Positions 26,329 to 36,171 are shown, counted from the stretch's first letter. The stretch is DNA of 64,000 bases from Caldilineaceae bacterium (GCA_022821545.1 JAJEDJ010000001.1:124001-188000), one strand, 5' to 3'. Notes: generated by a model from the sequence alone, not told the origin. Numbers and translations are program-made.

Positions 26329-27849
26329 TCAGTCCAGCCTGAAAATTCGTCGCGCGTTCTCGCGGAATATGAGATCGGCCTCTTGCTGCGTCTGAATCGC
26401 GTCAACATAGGCGCCATACTCAAACCACGGCGCAAAGAGAGGCTGGTCGGTGCCGAACAGAATCCGTTCCGGCCCCAGGATATCCATCGAGCGGCGGATA
26501 GTGCCGGCGTTGATGCCGCTGCTGCAGAACTCGAAGTAGACGTTCGGCAGATCCACGACCTGGCGCGCGCCCTCTACATCGTCCCCGTGCGCCTTGATGA
26601 TTACCAGGTCCGGATTGCGCTCCGCCGCCGAACGCACGCCCGGATAGGGTGAGCCGCCCTCGTCCATGTGGATCTTGACCGGCCGGCCGAACTTCGCAAT
26701 TTCGTCCAGCAGGTCCTGCATCCGCTTGGTCGCCATGTTGCCGCCGAACGGGCAGTAGAGTTTCACCCCCACGAATCGGGAATCCTGGAAGTAGCGTTCC
26801 ATCTGTGCAACCGAACCGGCCAGGTCGCGCGGGTCAATGGCGATGTAGCCGCGCAGATTGGGATAGCGGTCAAGGAAGGCCTGCGTGTCGGCGTTCCCCT
26901 CACACATGTCATAGTTGATGGCGTTGTAGGAGGAGACAAATGTGTACTGGATATTGCAGCGCTCGGTCATCTCCGGCACGTTCGTCTCAAAGCGCGTGTT
27001 GAAAGGCTCTGCGCAGTGGAAGCCGGATACATGGGCGTGAATGTCGATGATCGGCTCGTCCGGCAGATCCGCCTCAGCCTTGATCATTTGCGGCTCCGCC
27101 GGCAGATCCTCGATGTCCAGATCGAGCAGGCGGAGCGCATTGGCTCCCAGGATCGCCTGCCTCTGTTCATCCGTAATCTTCGCCATGAAGATCTGGTTGC
27201 GCAGCGAGCGAATCGAATACTTGGGGGAGTTGCTGCCATAGAGCAGCCTGTCGCCGATTCCGGCGTCCACCATCACTTCCAGCCCGTCCGCCAGGCAGAG
27301 CCAGCGAATCGCGGCGTAGACATTGGGGTACACCTGCATGACCGTGATCAACTCGCCCATGTGCGCATAGCTGACCTCGTTCATGACAACATTCACGTCA
27401 TGCCGGTGGCAGACCTCGGCCACCTTGCGGATCCAGCTCAGGGCTTCAGGGGATCCCTTGAAGTCAACGATGACCGGCAGTCCGGCCTCCCCGACCGCCT
27501 TCACCATATGTTCAAAGACCAGTGTCTCCGGGCTCCAATTCTGCGGGCCGGGTGCGAACCGGATTGCAACGCAACCGCCGTCGACGCAGGCCTGCAGGTC
27601 ATCCCGCCAGTTGAGGAAGTAGCGGGGATCGAGCGTACCTACTGCCAGGAGGCGAGGATGTTTGGCCGTAACCTCCAGAGTCTCGGCGACGGCCTCCGTG
27701 TTGATCTGGTTGACAAGGCCCCGCCTCGATGTCGTCAACGTCAGCGTCGTATCGTGCTCCTCCGTCTGACTAAGCAGCGCCTCCAGTGTTGTATCCGGTT
27801 CGGGGATCTGATTGACACTGAATTCAGAAATAAAGTCGATAGCGTACAT
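26329..27849 (-). CDS. tandem amidohydrolase fusion: degenerate N-domain plus intact C-domain
   Basis: 506 aa from ATG 27849 (AAAGGA 6 nt upstream; the earlier in-frame TTG lies inside that site). Residues about 1-245 are an amidohydrolase-2 barrel lacking HxH (IDFISEF) and with GSNSP in place of GSD; it ends with the family helix ITDEQRQAILGANALRLL. After a short linker, residues about 265-506 form a second barrel with all ligands: DIHAH (H271, H273), KIHMDEGG, IIKAHGDD and LFGTDQP. Two-barrel fusions of this kind are uncommon. The architecture repeats, in one chain, the overlapping gene pair 24210/23468 found just downstream. Cytoplasmic; substrate unknown. Confidence 0.82.
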   Translation of the reverse strand: MYAIDFISEFSVNQIPEPDTTLEALLSQTEEHDTTLTLTTSRRGLVNQINTEAVAETLEVTAKHPRLLAVGTLDPRYFLNWRDDLQACVDGGCVAIRFAPGPQNWSPETLVFEHMVKAVGEAGLPVIVDFKGSPEALSWIRKVAEVCHRHDVNVVMNEVSYAHMGELITVMQVYPNVYAAIRWLCLADGLEVMVDAGIGDRLLYGSNSPKYSIRSLRNQIFMAKITDEQRQAILGANALRLLDLDIEDLPAEPQMIKAEADLPDEPIIDIHAHVSGFHCAEPFNTRFETNVPEMTERCNIQYTFVSSYNAINYDMCEGNADTQAFLDRYPNLRGYIAIDPRDLAGSVAQMERYFQDSRFVGVKLYCPFGGNMATKRMQDLLDEIAKFGRPVKIHMDEGGSPYPGVRSAAERNPDLVIIKAHGDDVEGARQVVDLPNVYFEFCSSGINAGTIRRSMDILGPERILFGTDQPLFAPWFEYGAYVDAIQTQQEADLIFRENARRIFRLD

Positions 27850-27944
27850 GGTTGTTCCTTTCAACCGATCTGGTTTGAGGGGCGGCTCCCGCGACTTCTG
27901 TCCGCGCCGGCCACTTGCCTCAGGAAATCCTGCAAGATGTACTG

Positions 27945-29273
27945 CTACAGCCTGCTCTCTTCAATCGCCTTTTCGAACGCTGACACGAGTCCATCGATGT
28001 GCTCGTTCTCCATCGGCAGCGAGAGCGCATTCATTGACAGCCCCTGACTCAGGAAGTAACCCTGGTTGAGGAGAGAAAGGAATACGCGGTGGGACAATTC
28101 ACCGTCGTTGTCGGACAGGCTCCGGTAATCGACGAGCGGCTCAGCGGTGAAATAGACGCTGAACAGAGAACCGAGCACGACAGCCTGCAGGGGCGTGCTG
28201 ATGCGGGCGCCGAGGTCCTCCAACCCCGCGCGCAGGCGTTCGCCCAGTCCGTTCAGATGCTCGAAGGCGCCGGGCGTTAACTGCTGTAAAGTGGCAAGTC
28301 CTGCCGCCATCACCACTGCATGGGCGCTGAAAGTGCCGCTCTGGAAGAAGCCGGTCGGTTCGCCGCTGCTGTCGAACAGATCCATAATGTCGGCACGGCC
28401 GCCAAAGGCGCCGACCGGGAACCCGCCTCCCACCAGCTTGCCGAACGTCGTCAGGTCCGGGCTGATGCCGTAGTATTCCTGGGCGCCGCCGCGGGCAACG
28501 CGAAATGCAACCACTTCATCGAGAACCAGCAGCACGTCGTTTTCCTCGGTCACCCGGCGCACGGCCTGTACGTACTCCTTGCGGACCGGCAGGATACCTG
28601 TCTTGGGGTCGAGAATCACACAGGCCAGTTCGTCGCGGTGACGGCGAACCAACCTCTCCAGAGCTTCCTCGTTATTGAACGGCAGTACAATCACCTCGGA
28701 GGGGGCGTTCGGAGACATGCCGCCCGCAGTCGGCACGGAGTATGGTTCATCTGCGGGGCCCGCCTTGTCCAGCGGCGGAGCAACGCTCACCTCAACCAGG
28801 TCATGGCTGCCGTGGTACCCGCCTTCCATCTTGGCGATCCTGGGCCGCCCGCTGAACCCGCGCGCCAGCCGGATCGCGTGCAAGGATGCCTCCGTTCCGG
28901 AGTTGCAAAAACGGACTTTTTCCAGGGAGGCCACGCGGCTGCACATCTCCTCCGCCAGGGCCCCTTCCGCTCCGGTCGGCGCTCCGAGCGCGATACCCCT
29001 GGTGAGCTGTGCCTCGACCGCCGCATGTACGGCGGCGTTGTTGTGGCCCAGGATCTGACCGGTGTGGTGGTTGGCAAAATCGACGCGCCGCCGTTCGTCG
29101 ATGTCATAGAGATAACAGCCCTCCCCCCTCTGCATGGTGATGGGATAGGGAGCGTAAAAGTAGGCCCCTTTCGCCCCGCCCGGCATCGACTGGCGGTCCC
29201 TCTCGAACTGCGCGCGCGAGCTGGGCGTTTCCGAGGTATAGGCTTGTTGTATTGCCGTTGCAGTCTGAACCAT
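27945..29273 (-). CDS. class III aminotransferase, glutamate-1-semialdehyde aminomutase-like
   Basis: 442 aa from ATG 29273 (GAGGAA upstream). Fold-type-I class III motifs: NSGTEAS turn (125-131), GGYHGSHD, LDEVVAFR with Asp252, and Schiff-base Lys279 in TFGKLVGGGFPVGAFGG. The HemL-like spacing and the GGAKGA start resemble aminomutases, but the gene lies in a catabolic cluster away from haem genes, so a role in converting an amino-aldehyde or amino-sugar fragment is more likely than tetrapyrrole synthesis. It follows the propeller genes and precedes the fused amidohydrolase. Confidence 0.83.
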   Translation of the reverse strand: MVQTATAIQQAYTSETPSSRAQFERDRQSMPGGAKGAYFYAPYPITMQRGEGCYLYDIDERRRVDFANHHTGQILGHNNAAVHAAVEAQLTRGIALGAPTGAEGALAEEMCSRVASLEKVRFCNSGTEASLHAIRLARGFSGRPRIAKMEGGYHGSHDLVEVSVAPPLDKAGPADEPYSVPTAGGMSPNAPSEVIVLPFNNEEALERLVRRHRDELACVILDPKTGILPVRKEYVQAVRRVTEENDVLLVLDEVVAFRVARGGAQEYYGISPDLTTFGKLVGGGFPVGAFGGRADIMDLFDSSGEPTGFFQSGTFSAHAVVMAAGLATLQQLTPGAFEHLNGLGERLRAGLEDLGARISTPLQAVVLGSLFSVYFTAEPLVDYRSLSDNDGELSHRVFLSLLNQGYFLSQGLSMNALSLPMENEHIDGLVSAFEKAIEESRL

Positions 29274-29371
29274 TGTCCGTTCCTCGCTCCTTGAAGGTCC
29301 CTTCTTCAACCGTGCGACTAAGCCGGGTTCAGGAACAGCTTCCCGATTTCAGCCTTTCGTCTCGTCAGGGA

Positions 29372-30844
29372 TTATTCGAACCAGTAGCTGTACAGCTCTG
29401 CATTGGTCAGGCTAAAGCGCAGCCGGACCGGCCCGCCGGCAGGATCAGGCATCCCGCTGTGTTCGCGCCAAAGAACCTGTTGCCGGACGCTGTCCTCACT
29501 CACGACGGCAGCCTCTTCGGCGCCGTAGCCGGGCAATGGCTCACTGTCGACATCCAGCAGCTCAACCCTTACCTCGCCGTCGTCCGCGACCGCGTTGAGA
29601 TAGAGATGCTCCCCTTCCCAGTGGAATGGTTCGGTGATTACGGAGCCGCCCTCCTTAACGTCGTTCAGCGAGACGAATCCGTCCCGCCGCAGCACGGCCA
29701 GACAGATAGCGGCATGATCCGGGTCCCATTTCGGCGGGAGACGCCGGAATTTCACGCCCGTGTAGTAGAACCAGAGCTCGTCGTCGCGAACGACCGGTGA
29801 GGAAGGGCCGAGCATCTGCAGGGTGTCGTAGGCGCCGCCTCCCAGAGGCGACGAGTCGAGAAAGGGCCGCCGGCTGCCCTGCCGCAACCACGTGTACATA
29901 TCCTGGCTGCTGGCCAGCTGAACGTGGTGGAAGCCGTCGTGATTGCGGCCGTCAACGGAGCGTCCCACGTGGTGGAACATGGAGGCGAAGCCGATGTAAC
30001 GGCTTTCGTACCGCGATATGCTGAAGTTGTAGACGTCCACGCCGTGCTCTTCCGGGTGGTTAACCACCGTCTGTTGCAGCGCGGGACTGGCAAGCCGTCG
30101 CGCAATGACTTCCCGCGCAAGATCCTGATCTTCGTCGTCCGCCTGAAAGACCAGCTGCGGTTCGCTCCACTGGTGGAAGTCCTCGCTGGTGGTCACGGCG
30201 TGGGAGCGTCCATACGTCCCCCGCACTTTGACCGTAGCGATGAAGCGGCGGTTAACGGCATCAAAACTGAAATTCGGTTCATCGCCGGAGAGGATGGCCG
30301 GCGTGTCGATGCGCTTCCATACGATCCCGTCCGGCGAAACGGCGAAGATGATCGAAAGATCGGGCTCCATGACGAAGCTGATGGCCTTGAAGCGGCGGGC
30401 GGGATCGGGGTCGCCGGCATCGTAGACTACGCCCAATACCTCTGAAGAGTGGTCGTTCTCAAGGGGAATGGCGACATGGTTGTTGTCGGTTGATCCCTGG
30501 TATTCCCAGCGACCGACGGTTGGCTGATACCAGTGAAGCCCGTCGCGGCTTTCGTGGTAGGAGGAACGCCCCTTATACCAGTCGATTTTTGCCCCGATCG
30601 TCCAGAACTTCCAGAGATTGGCCTCGGGATCCCATACGGGCGCGGTCCGCGTCTGCGGCCGGTAGGCGGGACCGCCGTCCGATCCGGCTCGCAGCGCCAT
30701 GTGCGGGTCTGCACGGATGACGGCGCCCTTCTTGTTCGGCTGGTGAAGGCTCTTTGCCAGGCCCTTGATGCTGGCGACGTCGGCGTTGTCGAGAAAGAGC
30801 TGCCTTTCAAGGCGGGGGAATTTTCTGATTGTAAGAGATGTCAT
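29372..30844 (-). CDS. GH32/GH43-like five-bladed propeller protein with C-terminal beta domain
   Basis: 490 aa. Starts with the RQLFLDNADVASIKGL motif typical of an uncharacterised glycosidase-like group, followed by propeller strands such as PVWDPEANLWKFW, YHESRDGLHW, FAVSPDGIVW, GDEPNFSFD and LWFYYTG. The last ~110 residues (WEGEHLYLNA...LRFSLTNAELYSYWFE) form a GH32-like beta-sandwich. No signal peptide. ATG start with a strong GGAGGAG. Paralogue of the gene 12 bp upstream (30857-32308). Probably an intracellular glycosidase; the acid residues cannot be assigned safely. Confidence 0.7.
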   Translation of the reverse strand: MTSLTIRKFPRLERQLFLDNADVASIKGLAKSLHQPNKKGAVIRADPHMALRAGSDGGPAYRPQTRTAPVWDPEANLWKFWTIGAKIDWYKGRSSYHESRDGLHWYQPTVGRWEYQGSTDNNHVAIPLENDHSSEVLGVVYDAGDPDPARRFKAISFVMEPDLSIIFAVSPDGIVWKRIDTPAILSGDEPNFSFDAVNRRFIATVKVRGTYGRSHAVTTSEDFHQWSEPQLVFQADDEDQDLAREVIARRLASPALQQTVVNHPEEHGVDVYNFSISRYESRYIGFASMFHHVGRSVDGRNHDGFHHVQLASSQDMYTWLRQGSRRPFLDSSPLGGGAYDTLQMLGPSSPVVRDDELWFYYTGVKFRRLPPKWDPDHAAICLAVLRRDGFVSLNDVKEGGSVITEPFHWEGEHLYLNAVADDGEVRVELLDVDSEPLPGYGAEEAAVVSEDSVRQQVLWREHSGMPDPAGGPVRLRFSLTNAELYSYWFE

Positions 30845-30856
30845 GGCACTCCTCCT

Positions 30857-32308
30857 CTATTCAAACCAGTAGCTGTATAGTCGGGCGTTGCGCAACCAGA
30901 TTCGTAGCTGGACAGGGCTTGCGGCCTCTGCCGGCATGCTTTCCTTTTCGCGCCAGGTGGCGGGCAGGTACACGCTGTCCGTGTTCAGTGGAATCGAGTC
31001 TTCGCGCCCGTACCCGGGCAGCGGTTGACCCGTTTTGTCCAGTAGCTCGCACCGGATCTCGCCGTTTTCGGCCTCGGCGTTCAGATAGAGCCGCTCCCCT
31101 TCCCAGCAGAAAGGCGCGGTCGTGAGAGCGCCTTCGCTTTCACCGGCGTCCAAAGAGACGAAGCCGTCCCGCCGCAGGGTGGCCAGACAGATGGCGGCCC
31201 GGTCCGGGCCGGCCTTGGGCGGCTGCCAGCGATGCCGGATGCCGGAGTAGTAGAACCAGAGCCGGTCTCCGCGGACCACGGGGGAGGAGGGACCCAATAT
31301 CTGCATCGTGTCAAAGGCGCCGCTTCCCAGGGGCGACGGGCCGATGAAAGGCTCCCGTTCGCCGAGCCGCCTCCAGCTGCGCATGTCCCGGCTGCCCGCC
31401 ATCTGTACGTGATGAAAGCCGTCATGGTTGCGGTCGTTCCAGGCGCGGCCCGTATGGTAAAACATGGAGGCGAAGCCGATGTAGCGGCTCTCGTAGCGGG
31501 AGATGGAAAAGTTGTAGACGTCAACCGCGTGTTCTTCCGGGTGGTTGAAGACAGGCTGTTGCAGCGTAGAGTCGGCCAGCCGCGCGGCGATAATCTGCCG
31601 CGCTTGCTCCTGGTCCTCTTCGTCCGCATGGAAGACCAGCTCCGGTTCGGTCCAGTGTTCGAAATCCTCGCTGACGGTCAGGGCATGGGAGCGGCCGAAA
31701 GGGCCCGGGACTTTGACCGTGGCGATGAAGAGACGTTCTTTCTCATCGAAACTGAAGTTGGGTTCGTCGCCCGAGGCAATCGGCGGAATGTTCACCCGCG
31801 TCCAATGGATTCCGTCCGGCGAAACGGCGAAAAGGATGGCCAGCTCCGGCGCCATCGTGAAGCTCAGTGCTTTGTACCGCCGGCCCGGGTCCGGGTCGCC
31901 CCTGTCGTACACGGCTCCAAGGATCTCCGCGGTGCAGCCGTCGCCCATGGGGATATATACGAGATTGTTCTCGCGAGTGCCCTTGTATTCTGCCTGGCTA
32001 ACTATGGGTTGATACCAGTGGAGTCCGTCGCGGCTCTCGTGGTAGCCGGACAGGCCGGCTATGCCGTGCAACTCCTCCGGCGTAATGCAGATAGTCCACA
32101 GCTTCCACACCGTCCTCTCGGGGTCCCAAACCGGCGCGCTGCGGATCTCCGGTTTTCCCCCCAGGGCAGGCTCGCGCCGAATGACAGCCCCCCGCTTCTG
32201 AGGCTGATGGAACACGCGGCGCAGACCGTCGATATGCGCGACGTCATCGCTATCCAGGAAGAGCTGCCGTTCTCCCGCTGGAAACTGCCTTTCTTTATGG
32301 CCGGTCAT
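30857..32308 (-). CDS. GH32/GH43-like propeller protein, tandem paralogue
   Basis: 483 aa, alignable end to end with 29372-30844: RQLFLDSDDVAHIDGL start, YHESRDGLHWYQP, GDEPNFSFD, the HPEEH..DVYNFSISRYESRYIGFASM block (nearly identical) and the same YSYWFE C-terminus. The two genes are 12 bp apart and clearly arose by tandem duplication, with the centre conserved and the ligand-facing N-terminal loops diverged. No signal peptide; ribosome site weak. Together they may handle two related linkages of one substrate. Confidence 0.7.
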   Translation of the reverse strand: MTGHKERQFPAGERQLFLDSDDVAHIDGLRRVFHQPQKRGAVIRREPALGGKPEIRSAPVWDPERTVWKLWTICITPEELHGIAGLSGYHESRDGLHWYQPIVSQAEYKGTRENNLVYIPMGDGCTAEILGAVYDRGDPDPGRRYKALSFTMAPELAILFAVSPDGIHWTRVNIPPIASGDEPNFSFDEKERLFIATVKVPGPFGRSHALTVSEDFEHWTEPELVFHADEEDQEQARQIIAARLADSTLQQPVFNHPEEHAVDVYNFSISRYESRYIGFASMFYHTGRAWNDRNHDGFHHVQMAGSRDMRSWRRLGEREPFIGPSPLGSGAFDTMQILGPSSPVVRGDRLWFYYSGIRHRWQPPKAGPDRAAICLATLRRDGFVSLDAGESEGALTTAPFCWEGERLYLNAEAENGEIRCELLDKTGQPLPGYGREDSIPLNTDSVYLPATWREKESMPAEAASPVQLRIWLRNARLYSYWFE

Positions 32309-32401
32309 TGCTACTTCTCATGCGAGAGAATGACACTTTCCAAGCGGAAGAATGGTCTGTTGTGCGAGTCCATCGAGCAGACGGACAAAGGCCGGGAGAG
32401 G

Positions 32402-33295
32402 TCAGTCCAGATGCTGGCGCGGGTCGAAGGCGTCGCGTAAGGCGTCGCCGAAAAAGTTCATCGACAAGACGGCGAAGGCGATCGCGGTCGCCGAAGGAAG
32501 CCAGCGCCAGGGCAAGTTCTCCAGAATCGGGAGTTGCAGGGCGGTGGTCAGGGTCTGCCCCCAGCTTGGCGTCGGCTGCTGCACGCCCAGGCCGAGAAAA
32601 CTCAGACTGGACTCCGTCAGGATGGCGCCAGCCAGCCCCAGGGTGGCGGCCACGACCACCGGCCCGACGACGTTGGGCAGAATATGACGAAAGATGATCC
32701 GCCGGGTCGGGACGCCGACCGCAACTGCGGCGATTACGAAGTCCTGGCCGCGCAGGCTGAGAAACTGGCCGCGTATCAGGCGCGTCATGCCGGGCCAGCC
32801 AAAGATGCCGATGATCACCATGATATTGAAGATGTTGGGGGGCAGCACCGAGGCCACTGTAATGATCAGGAGAAAGGTGGGGAAACACATGATTATATCT
32901 GTGAAACGCATGATGACGTTATCGACGTGGCCGCCGGCATAACCGGAGATGCTGCCAAGAATGAGGGCGATCGAGGTATAGATGCCGACTGCGACAAGGC
33001 CAACCGAGAGCGAGACGCGGGCGCCGTAGACCAGGCGGGCCCAAACGTCCCTGCCAATGGCATCGGTGCCCAGGATGTGTTCGACGCTGGGCGGCTTGTT
33101 CTTCATCTTCAAATCCATGGCCGCCGGGTCGACGCCGGCCAGCAGGGGCGCGAAGATGGCGGCGATCACCAGGAGCGACAGCATAACCAGGCCGACCATG
33201 CCCAGCTTGTGCCGGAACAGCCGGCGCCAGAATCGCTGCTGTACGGAGTCCCTGCGGGGCGCGTCCAGCGTATCGGAAAGCTCAGAGGCGGACAT
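32402..33295 (-). CDS. ABC importer C, DppC-type permease
   Basis: 297 aa. Cytoplasmic tail, helix at about 32-54, EHILGTDAIGRDVWAR, EAA loop IAAVAVGVPTRRIIFRH, and C-terminal SFLGLGVQQPTPSWG and GDALRDAFDPR. ATG with GGAG about 10 nt upstream. It follows the DppB-type gene by 108 bp and ends 93 bp before the propeller genes, so the importer C transcript may run on into 15121-32308. No ATPase gene adjoins it. Confidence 0.9.
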   Translation of the reverse strand: MSASELSDTLDAPRRDSVQQRFWRRLFRHKLGMVGLVMLSLLVIAAIFAPLLAGVDPAAMDLKMKNKPPSVEHILGTDAIGRDVWARLVYGARVSLSVGLVAVGIYTSIALILGSISGYAGGHVDNVIMRFTDIIMCFPTFLLIITVASVLPPNIFNIMVIIGIFGWPGMTRLIRGQFLSLRGQDFVIAAVAVGVPTRRIIFRHILPNVVGPVVVAATLGLAGAILTESSLSFLGLGVQQPTPSWGQTLTTALQLPILENLPWRWLPSATAIAFAVLSMNFFGDALRDAFDPRQHLD

Positions 33296-33403
33296 CGACC
33301 AATTTCTCCGATCCTGATGGCGCCTGCCCAGGACAGTGACGAATGTGTAGAAGGGATACCATTGGATTCTCAGCAGTTCGGCGCGTCGCGCCTGGAACTC
33401 TTG

Positions 33404-34366
33404 CTACTCGTAGCGAATTCGCGGATCGGCAAACGCATAGGTGATGTCGGCGAGCAGGTTGCTCAGCAGCACGACGAGCGCGACCATGAAATTCACGCCC
33501 ATGATGACGGGATAGTCGCGTGAATAGATCGCGGTCAGGCTGTATGTTCCCATTCCCGGCCAGGCAAAAATCTGCTCAATGATGACAGTGCCGCCTATCA
33601 GGAAAGGGATGTCCAGGCTTATTATCGTAATCAGGGGAATGAGCGCGTTCCGCAGGGCGTGGCCCAGCAGGACAGCCTTTTCGGCCAGCCCCTTGGCGCG
33701 TGCGACCGTGATGTAGTCCTGGCGGATCACGTCAAGGAGGCTGCTGCGGGAGTAGCGCATGAAACCGGCCATACTTCCCAATCCCAGGACCAGAGCGGGC
33801 AGGAACATGTGGTGAAGGCGCGTCAGAATCGACGCCTCTTCGCCATAGTCTGTAATGCCGGAGGTAGGGAAGAGACTTATCTTCAATGAGAACAGAAAAA
33901 TTGCCCCGATCGCAAAGACGAAGCCCGGTGTGGATATCCAGATGAAGCCAAGCAGCGTGAGCGTCTGGTCGACCCAGGTGTACTGCTTGACTGCGGAAAG
34001 TATGCCCAGGGCGGCGCCAAACAGGATGCCAAACAAGAGCGAGGTTGCAGTGAGCTGAAGGGTAGCCGGCATCCTCTGGAGGATTTCGTCGCGGACGGGC
34101 GCTCCCGATATCAGCGACCTCCCCATGTTGCCCTTCCCCAGCTCGCGCAACCAGATCAGGTAACGGACCGGGGCGGGTTGATTGAGGCCGTAGTTTTCGC
34201 GCATCGACTCCAGCTGCTCCGGCGTGTAGTTGACAATCGCCAGCGGCGGAATCAATGCGTCGACAAAGTCGCCCGGCATCAGTTCGGTGAATATGAAAGT
34301 CACCATGGTCAGCCCCAGGAGAATGGGCGCTGAGATCGCCAAGCGGCGCAAAATGTAGGTTCGCAA
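33404..34366 (-). CDS. ABC importer C, DppB-type permease
   Basis: 320 aa. ILRRLAISAPILLGL first helix, ELMPGDF motif, periplasmic loop with YGLNQPAPVRYL, GNMGRSL, five more helices and EAA loop VARAKGLAEKAVLLGH. TTG start at 34366; no other start fits the family N-terminus, though the ribosome site is weak, which agrees with lower expression than the preceding binding protein. A branched hairpin lies between the two genes. Confidence 0.88.
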   Translation of the reverse strand: MRTYILRRLAISAPILLGLTMVTFIFTELMPGDFVDALIPPLAIVNYTPEQLESMRENYGLNQPAPVRYLIWLRELGKGNMGRSLISGAPVRDEILQRMPATLQLTATSLLFGILFGAALGILSAVKQYTWVDQTLTLLGFIWISTPGFVFAIGAIFLFSLKISLFPTSGITDYGEEASILTRLHHMFLPALVLGLGSMAGFMRYSRSSLLDVIRQDYITVARAKGLAEKAVLLGHALRNALIPLITIISLDIPFLIGGTVIIEQIFAWPGMGTYSLTAIYSRDYPVIMGVNFMVALVVLLSNLLADITYAFADPRIRYE

Positions 34367-34410
34367 AGCTATGCTCTCACAGGCGGAGGAAAGACAGACG
34401 GAGGAAAGAA

Positions 34411-34461
34411 GGAGAGAAGCAGAGAGGAGGGAGACGCCTCTCTACTCTTCTCATTCTCTCC
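34411..34461 (-). promoter_or_regulatory. two-part stem-loop after the importer C binding protein
   Basis: Outer arms GGAGAGAA (34411-34418) and TTCTCTCC (34454-34461); inner arms AGAGAGG (34421-34427) and CCTCTCT (34437-34443). It begins 9 bp after the stop codon, in the same place as the stem-loops behind the other five binding-protein genes. Confidence 0.65.
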
Positions 34462-34470
34462 ATAAAGTCG

Positions 34471-36171
34471 TTAACCCGAAACAGACCAATTGACCGCGTT
34501 GGCGAAGCCGTTACTCCACGGATAGTAGCGGTTCCAGAGGGCGTCCTCGTTAAAGCCCTGTACCCGCTTGTTGACTGCCACCGGGCCGATGAACTGCAGG
34601 AAGGGCATCATCGGCAGTTCGTCGTTAAGGCGCTTCTGGATCTCTTCGTGAATCGCCATGCGCTCTTCAAGGTTAACCGTGGTCGCGGTCTGGTTGAACA
34701 TCGCCTGTGCGTCCGGGTCGCCCCAAGGCGTGCGGCAGCGCTCGGCATCGGTGAAGAATGAGTTGTACTGCTCGGGGAATGAGAAGCCCCACCCCTGGTA
34801 ATACATTTCAAAGTCACAGGCGCTCTGTGTTTCCACGGCCGAAGTGCCTTCCAGGTATTGGAGTTGCGTCTCCACTCCGACAGCCTTCAGGTTCTGCTGA
34901 ATCGCGGCCATGATGTCCTGGTGCAGGGCATCGCTGTAATACCAGTTGACGCGCAGCACGTTGTTCGGGTCCCAGGTACCGTCGGCTTCGGCGGCGGCCA
35001 GCAACTCTTTTGCCTTCTCAGGATTGTACTCGTACTCGTTGAGGCCGTCGGCCAGCCAGGGGCGCATCTCCATGTACGAGTTGTAGGGAACGCAGAGGCC
35101 GGAATACAGACCTTCGCAGATCCCCTCACGGTCGATGGCGTAGGCCAGGGCCTGGCGCACGCGCTTGTCGGCGAGAACCGGCGATTCATAGTTCAGGAGG
35201 AAGACGCGAATATAGTTGCGGTTGACCAGGTGGACGTCCACATTGTCCAGTTCCAGTGACTGTTCGTAGAAGTCCTGCGGGACGTTCCATACATCCAGTT
35301 CGCCCTTCTGCAGCGCGATGAACTGGGTGTCGGCCGCGCCGAAGTTCTTGAAGATGATGCGCTCGAGTTTGGGCGCGCCGCCGTAGTAGTCCTCATTGCG
35401 CACCAATTCGACGAACTGGTCGCGCTCAGCGCGTACGAATTTGAAGGGGCCGGAGCCGATGTTCAGTTCGGGTGTATACCAGGCGGGCGCGTGGTGCTCA
35501 ACGATGTCTTCAGGCGTCACGGCGTTGAAGATGTGCGCCGGCAGAATCTGAAGGTCCGTCGTGGCTGAAAGGTGCCAACCGACGTTCGTTTCTTCCAGTT
35601 CGAAGACGACGGTGAAGTCATCCGGCGCGTAAGCGCCCGGCAACTCATCGCTTACGCCATCATAGAAGTCCTGCCCACCCTTGAGGGCGCTGATCCAACG
35701 CCGGGGATTGATGTTGGTGGCTTGCGTCAAGATGAAGCGGACCGTGCTCACCACATCGTTGGCGGTGACCGGCTCGCCGTCGTGCCACTTGGCGTCCTCG
35801 CGCAGTTTGAACGTGTACACGGTGGCGTCGTCGGACACCTCCCACTCCGTTGCCAGGTTCGGGTGCGTGTCGTTGTTGCGGTCGAGGTCAAACAGGCGGC
35901 TGTGGGTCAGCATGGCGGGCGTGTTGCTGCTGTAGCCGTATTGGTAAGTCGGTCGGAAGGGGCTGAAAGTCCCCCAGGGGGAACCTGTGGAAAACGTCAT
36001 CGTTCCGCCGTCCATAGCGGCAGCTTCTTCGGCCGGCGCTTCAGTTTCAGCCATGGCCTCGGGCTCGTCGCTCGGCACGGCGGCCGGCACGCAGGCGGTC
36101 AGCATGACGCCAGCGGCTGCCGTCGCTGAGACGCTCAGGAAATCACGGCGAGAAAGTCTCGACTTTTTCAT
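34471..36171 (-). CDS. ABC importer C, Tat-type family-5 solute-binding lipoprotein
   Basis: 566 aa. Unlike the other five binding proteins, it carries a twin-arginine signal (SRRDFLS, residues 7-13), an Ala-rich core and a lipobox LTAC with Cys27, so it is probably folded before export by Tat and then lipidated. The SBP_bac_5 domain follows a Pro/Glu/Ala linker. ATG with TGGAG 8 nt upstream. First gene of importer C; a consensus promoter (36494-36522) and a ~316-nt leader precede it. Tat export may reflect a bound cofactor or metal; this is inference. Confidence 0.9.
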   Translation of the reverse strand: MKKSRLSRRDFLSVSATAAAGVMLTACVPAAVPSDEPEAMAETEAPAEEAAAMDGGTMTFSTGSPWGTFSPFRPTYQYGYSSNTPAMLTHSRLFDLDRNNDTHPNLATEWEVSDDATVYTFKLREDAKWHDGEPVTANDVVSTVRFILTQATNINPRRWISALKGGQDFYDGVSDELPGAYAPDDFTVVFELEETNVGWHLSATTDLQILPAHIFNAVTPEDIVEHHAPAWYTPELNIGSGPFKFVRAERDQFVELVRNEDYYGGAPKLERIIFKNFGAADTQFIALQKGELDVWNVPQDFYEQSLELDNVDVHLVNRNYIRVFLLNYESPVLADKRVRQALAYAIDREGICEGLYSGLCVPYNSYMEMRPWLADGLNEYEYNPEKAKELLAAAEADGTWDPNNVLRVNWYYSDALHQDIMAAIQQNLKAVGVETQLQYLEGTSAVETQSACDFEMYYQGWGFSFPEQYNSFFTDAERCRTPWGDPDAQAMFNQTATTVNLEERMAIHEEIQKRLNDELPMMPFLQFIGPVAVNKRVQGFNEDALWNRYYPWSNGFANAVNWSVSG

